NCBI RefSeq assembly: GCF_900141995.1
Contig: NZ_FQZA01000006.1
Span: 1 to 64,000 of the forward strand
DNA: 64,000 bases
Origin: Palleronia salina
Lineage (GTDB): Bacteria > Pseudomonadota > Alphaproteobacteria > Rhodobacterales > Rhodobacteraceae
Direction: 5' to 3'
Shown here: positions 60,615-64,000 of the stretch, piece by piece
How positions within the stretch are numbered: position 1 is the first letter of the stretch
How the letters are laid out: the number at the start of each line of letters is the position of its first letter
Notes under the pieces: model-generated
Database searches by the model: none
The model's input: the letters and a program-made list of their open reading frames with translations, nothing else
Told to the model about the DNA's origin: nothing
Translations under genes and position numbers: made by a program

Positions 60615-60657
60615 AGATTATCCGGGATAATCTCCTGCAGATCATCCCGGATGATCT
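60615..60657. repeat. Twin 19-bp palindromes between convergent genes
   Basis: AGATTATCCGGGATAATCT (60615-60633) and AGATCATCCCGGATGATCT (60639-60657) are each perfect 9+1+9 palindromes sharing the consensus AGATNATCCNGGATNATCT, spaced 24 bases centre to centre (about two helical turns). They lie 4 bases behind the MotB-like stop and before the end of the M23 gene. No T-run. Confidence 0.9.
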
Positions 60658-60676
60658 GTCGGGTTCCGGCACCTTG

Positions 60677-61636
60677 CTAGTCCAGCGCCGAGTCGACCTC
60701 CACCTGATCCACCGGGCGCCCGTCGCGCAGCAGCGTCGCCGTACCGGTCACGCGACCCCTGGGCCAGCCGCCCTGGGGCGCGCGTTTGCCCACGGCGCGG
60801 AACAGTTGCGCCTGCGTGCGGTCCAGCGTCACGTCCTGGACCAGGATCGGCCCGTCCGCGCCTGCCAGCGATAGCTTCAGCACGTCACCCGCGCGCGCGC
60901 CGAAGAGATAGGCCCAAAGCACAACCGGTGCATCGGGGCCAAGATCGCGCGCGGCCGTTCCCGCCTTGATCGCGTCGTAGTCCGGCACCGCGTCGCTGAA
61001 CCCCGCGGCGATGATCCCGCCCGGGCGATAGGCCGGGGGATCGGACCAGAGCGTTTCGTCCGCCGGGCCGCCGCAGCGCGCCTCGCCGCCGGGGTCGAAG
61101 GGGTCCACGACCTCACCGTCGCGTCTGACAGACAGGTGGACGTGGGGGAACGCTGTTTGGCCGCTGAGACCGACCTGGCCCAGCCGCTGCCCGGCCGTTA
61201 CGGCGGCGCCTTCGATCACGGCGATCGAGCCAAGCTTCATGTGGCAGTACTGGGTTTCCCAGCCATCGCCGTGATTCAGCACGACGCCGTTGCCGCATTC
61301 GCGCCCGGTCACGTCCGAGCCCGCGCCGCTGCCGGCCGGACGGTCTGCCATGCCATCGCGCGTTGCACGGACCAGGCCCGGCGCCGCCGCGACCACGTCG
61401 ACCCCTTCCTCCATCATCGCGCGCGACGGGAGCGCGAAATCGGTGCCCTTGTGCCCGTCATAGCTGAGCGAACCGCAGGTGAAATCGCGGGCACCGGGGC
61501 CCGGATCCGTATCGACATATTGCTGGATGTAACACGCCGCCGCCGGATCGCAGTCCAGCGGCGGCGTCAATGTCAGCTCCTGCGCGTGGAGGGGCAGAGC
61601 GCAGGCCAGCGCGGCCGGAACGAGGCCGCGCCACAT
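60677..61636 (-). CDS. M23-family (LytM-type) metallopeptidase
   Basis: 319 residues with a Sec signal peptide (GLVPAALACALPLHAQ). Zinc motif H62-x3-D66 (GHKGTDFALP), H132 (QYCHMK) and H165-x-H167 (FPHVHLSV) are all present, so it should be an active endopeptidase cleaving peptidoglycan cross-links; four cysteines suggest disulfides. The C-terminal 130 residues (LSLAGADGPILVQDVTLDRT) form an extra beta domain. Its ATG is one base behind the clpA stop (TGATATG), suggesting read-through translation from clpA. Confidence 0.92.
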   Translation of the reverse strand: MWRGLVPAALACALPLHAQELTLTPPLDCDPAAACYIQQYVDTDPGPGARDFTCGSLSYDGHKGTDFALPSRAMMEEGVDVVAAAPGLVRATRDGMADRPAGSGAGSDVTGRECGNGVVLNHGDGWETQYCHMKLGSIAVIEGAAVTAGQRLGQVGLSGQTAFPHVHLSVRRDGEVVDPFDPGGEARCGGPADETLWSDPPAYRPGGIIAAGFSDAVPDYDAIKAGTAARDLGPDAPVVLWAYLFGARAGDVLKLSLAGADGPILVQDVTLDRTQAQLFRAVGKRAPQGGWPRGRVTGTATLLRDGRPVDQVEVDSALD

Positions 61637-61637
61637 A

Positions 61638-63962
61638 TCAGTCGGCGGTCAGAAGCGGCGGCTTCTTCGAGCCGAGGCGCCGGGTTTCGGGCGGATCGAT
61701 CCGAAGATCGATCTCACCGTCCTTGACGCTCACCTGCACGACGCCGCCCTTCGCGAGCTTGCCGAACAGCAGTTCCTCGGCCAGCGGCTTCTTGATGTGC
61801 TCCTGGATGACGCGGCCCAGCGGACGCGCGCCCATCTTGTCGTCGTAACCGCGATCGGCCAGCCACTCGGCTGCGGGCTTCGTCAGCTCTATGGACACGT
61901 TACGGTCCATCAGCTGGGCTTCGAGCTGCAGCACGAATTTCTCGACGACTTGCAGGATAACCTCTTTCGGCAGGGCGCCGAAGCTGATCACCGCGTCCAG
62001 GCGGTTGCGGAACTCGGGCGTGAAGGTCCGCTCGATCGCGGCTGTATCCTCGCCCTCGCGGCGGTCGCGGCCGAAGCCCATGGCGGATTTCGACATCTCG
62101 GCGGCGCCCGCGTTCGAGGTCATGATCAGCACCACGTTGCGGAAGTCGACCGAGCGGCCGTTGTGATCGGTCAGCTTGCCGTGGTCCATCACCTGCAGAA
62201 GGATGTTGAACACGTCCGGGTGCGCCTTCTCGATCTCGTCCAGCAGCAGCACGCAGTGCGGGTGCTGGTCGACGCCGTCGGTCAGCATGCCGCCCTGGTC
62301 GAAGCCGACATAGCCCGGAGGCGCGCCGATCAGGCGGCTGACCGCGTGCTTCTCCATGTATTCCGACATGTCGAAGCGCAGCAGTTCCACGCCCAGCGTA
62401 TCGGCCAGCTGCTTGGCGACCTCGGTCTTGCCGACGCCGGTGGGACCCGCGAACAGGTAGTTACCGATGGGCTTTTCCGGTTCGCGCAGGCCCGCGCGGC
62501 TGAGCTTGATCGCCGACGAAAGCGCCTCGATCGCGGTGTCCTGGCCGAAGACCACGCGCTTCAGCGTGCCTTCGAGATCCTTCAGCACCGCGGCGTCGTC
62601 CTTGCTGACGTTCTTCGGCGGGATGCGGGCGATCTTGGCGACGACGGCCTCGATCTCCTTGGTGCCGATGGTCTTGCGCCGCTTCGATTCGGCCACGAGA
62701 TGCTGGGCCGCGCCGGCCTCGTCGATCACGTCGATTGCCTTGTCGGGCAGCTTGCGGTCGTTGATGTAGCGCGACGACAGTTCCACCGCGGTCTTGATTG
62801 CGTCGTTGGTGTACTTGATGTCGTGGTGATCCTCGAAATACGGCTTGAGGCCGCGCAGGATTTTCACGCTGTCTTCGACCGAAGGCTCGGTCACGTCGAT
62901 CTTCTGGAACCGCCGCGACAGGGCGCGGTCCTTCTCGAAGTGCTGGCGGAACTCCTTGTAGGTGGTCGAGCCCATGCAGCGCAGCTTGCCGCCCTGGAGC
63001 GCGGGCTTCAGCAGGTTCGAGGCGTCCATCGCCCCGCCCGAGGTCGCGCCGGCGCCGATCACGGTGTGGATCTCGTCGATGAACAGCACGGCGTCGTCAT
63101 GATCCTCCATCTCGGACATGACGGCTTTCAGCCGCTCTTCGAAATCGCCGCGATAGCGGGTGCCGGCCAGCAGCGCGCCCATGTCGAGCGAGTAGATGGT
63201 GGTCTTCGACAGGACCTCGGGGGTCTGCCCCTCGACGATCTTCTTGGCAAGACCCTCGGCAATGGCCGTCTTGCCCACGCCGGGATCGCCCACCAGAAGC
63301 GGGTTGTTCTTGCGGCGACGGCACAGCACCTGGATGCAGCGCTCGACCTCGTGCTCGCGGCCGATCAGCGGGTCGACATCGCCCTGCTGCGACTTCTCGT
63401 TCAGGTTCACGCAGTACTTGGCCAGCGCGGATTCCTTGCCGTCGCCGTCCTCGACCTGGGTGTTCATCTCCTCTTCCGAGTCCGACGACCCGGTGATCGG
63501 GCGCGGTTCGGAATGGGCGGCGTCCTTCGCAACGCCGTGGGCGATGTAGTTCACCGCGTCGTAGCGGGTCATGTCCTGTTCCTGCAGGAAGTAGGCGGCG
63601 TTGCTTTCCCGCTCGGCGAAGATGGCGACGAGCACGTTGGCGCCGGTCACCTCGGTCCGGCCCGAGGACTGGACGTGGATCGCGGCGCGCTGGATCACGC
63701 GCTGGAAGGCGGCGGTCGGCACGGCCTCGGAGCCCTCGACCTCGGTCACGAGGGTCGACAGGTCGTCCTCGATGAATTCCACCAGCGTCTGGCGCAGTTC
63801 TTCCAGGTCGACCGAGCAGGCGGTCAGCACCTTCGCCGCGTCGGGCTCGTCGGTCAGCGCGAGGAGCAGATGCTCCAGCGTGGCGAGCTCGTGGCGGCGG
63901 GTGTTGGCTAGCGCCAGGGCTGCATGAATGGCTTGCTCGAGCGTGTTGGAGAATGACGGCAC
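61638..63962 (-). CDS. clpA: ATP-dependent Clp protease ATP-binding subunit ClpA
   Basis: 774 residues from GTG 63962, preceded by AAGGAG. ClpA/B N-domain repeats (1-145), acidic linker, D1 AAA+ with [15 protein letters not shown] and [15 protein letters not shown]2 with [14 protein letters not shown] and [15 protein letters not shown], and the [22 protein letters not shown] end. It lacks the coiled-coil M domain of ClpB, fixing it as ClpA. It unfolds substrates for ClpP, with ClpS as adaptor; clpS is probably just outside the window. The M23 peptidase gene follows directly. Confidence 0.97.
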   Translation of the reverse strand: MPSFSNTLEQAIHAALALANTRRHELATLEHLLLALTDEPDAAKVLTACSVDLEELRQTLVEFIEDDLSTLVTEVEGSEAVPTAAFQRVIQRAAIHVQSSGRTEVTGANVLVAIFAERESNAAYFLQEQDMTRYDAVNYIAHGVAKDAAHSEPRPITGSSDSEEEMNTQVEDGDGKESALAKYCVNLNEKSQQGDVDPLIGREHEVERCIQVLCRRRKNNPLLVGDPGVGKTAIAEGLAKKIVEGQTPEVLSKTTIYSLDMGALLAGTRYRGDFEERLKAVMSEMEDHDDAVLFIDEIHTVIGAGATSGGAMDASNLLKPALQGGKLRCMGSTTYKEFRQHFEKDRALSRRFQKIDVTEPSVEDSVKILRGLKPYFEDHHDIKYTNDAIKTAVELSSRYINDRKLPDKAIDVIDEAGAAQHLVAESKRRKTIGTKEIEAVVAKIARIPPKNVSKDDAAVLKDLEGTLKRVVFGQDTAIEALSSAIKLSRAGLREPEKPIGNYLFAGPTGVGKTEVAKQLADTLGVELLRFDMSEYMEKHAVSRLIGAPPGYVGFDQGGMLTDGVDQHPHCVLLLDEIEKAHPDVFNILLQVMDHGKLTDHNGRSVDFRNVVLIMTSNAGAAEMSKSAMGFGRDRREGEDTAAIERTFTPEFRNRLDAVISFGALPKEVILQVVEKFVLQLEAQLMDRNVSIELTKPAAEWLADRGYDDKMGARPLGRVIQEHIKKPLAEELLFGKLAKGGVVQVSVKDGEIDLRIDPPETRRLGSKKPPLLTAD

Positions 63963-64000
63963 GAGGGTGCTCCTTTTATTGGGCGGGCGCTGCGAGCGGG

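Noticed and set aside
1-64000. tRNA, rRNA genes and CRISPR arrays
   Set aside because: Scanned by eye for T-arm motifs, rRNA blocks and regularly spaced direct repeats; none found.

Overview
This GC-rich window looks like chromosomal DNA of an alphaproteobacterium, most likely Rhodobacterales (Roseobacter/Rhodobacter group). The support is a GcrA cell-cycle regulator, a DUF2125 protein, the glnD-murJ-trpS neighbourhood, a LOV histidine kinase, DcaP-like porin and PiuC genes, and many small conserved proteins typical of that order. Nearly all of it is ordinary, densely packed housekeeping DNA. No rRNA, tRNA or CRISPR array was seen.

Layout. 0-5.6 kb: the tail of an RTX-type calcium-binding protein, a membrane protein, UspA, a Tat/lipoprotein lytic transglycosylase, ExoD, a ParA-like ATPase, a cold-shock protein and two tiny basic or polar proteins. 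5.7-12.7 kb: EttA, a broken BLUF photoreceptor gene, an AstE-like deacylase next to a RimK-like ligase, gamma-glutamyltransferase and a pyrophosphatase-family protein. 12.7-18 kb: two paralogous MBL-fold hydrolases, MOSC, a branched-chain aminotransferase, a VOC protein and a LOV-HisKA_2 kinase. 18.2-29.8 kb: trpS, a rhomboid-fold protein without catalytic residues, murJ, a small membrane protein with an SSS symporter, glnD, an LpoA-like lipoprotein, rsmI, yraN and gshB. 29.9-45.3 kb: gcrA, an orphan ABC-2 permease, argD-argF, a BCCT transporter, hrpB, meaB, rpmB, GNAT, porin, sirtuin, LMW-PTP, acylphosphatase and a PiuC-type dioxygenase with an exported partner. 45.7-52.6 kb is the only clear accessory zone: an unrecognised 447-residue protein, lepA, an AT-rich AAA-like ATPase, a complete IS5/IS1182-like element inserted with a CTAA duplication exactly at the stop of that ATPase, a small membrane protein and an orphan BrnA-like antitoxin. 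52.6-64 kb: alpha/beta hydrolase, glyA, nadK, DUF2125, ChaC-like cyclotransferase, a MotA/MotB-like pair with a very long coiled coil, an M23 peptidase and clpA.

Functional threads. Glutathione is made (gshB) and turned over (ggt, ChaC-like protein). Cell-wall growth is represented by MurJ, the LpoA-like lipoprotein, MltB-like and M23 enzymes and a peptidoglycan-binding stator-like protein. Nitrogen and arginine metabolism is represented by GlnD, ArgD and ArgF. Two independent blue-light sensors lie 9 kb apart, the LOV kinase intact and the BLUF gene apparently decayed.

Non-coding structure. There is a family of palindromic intergenic repeats (two full copies near 12.0 and 20.0 kb, two half copies near 32.75 and 38.25 kb), twin 19-bp palindromes at 60.6 kb, a long hairpin spanning the lepA stop codon, a pair of inverted operator-like sites upstream of the PiuC operon, and several bidirectional terminators. 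I found no complete novel multi-gene system. The best leads are the stator-like pair, the AT-rich ATPase, the catalytically empty rhomboid and the split BLUF gene.
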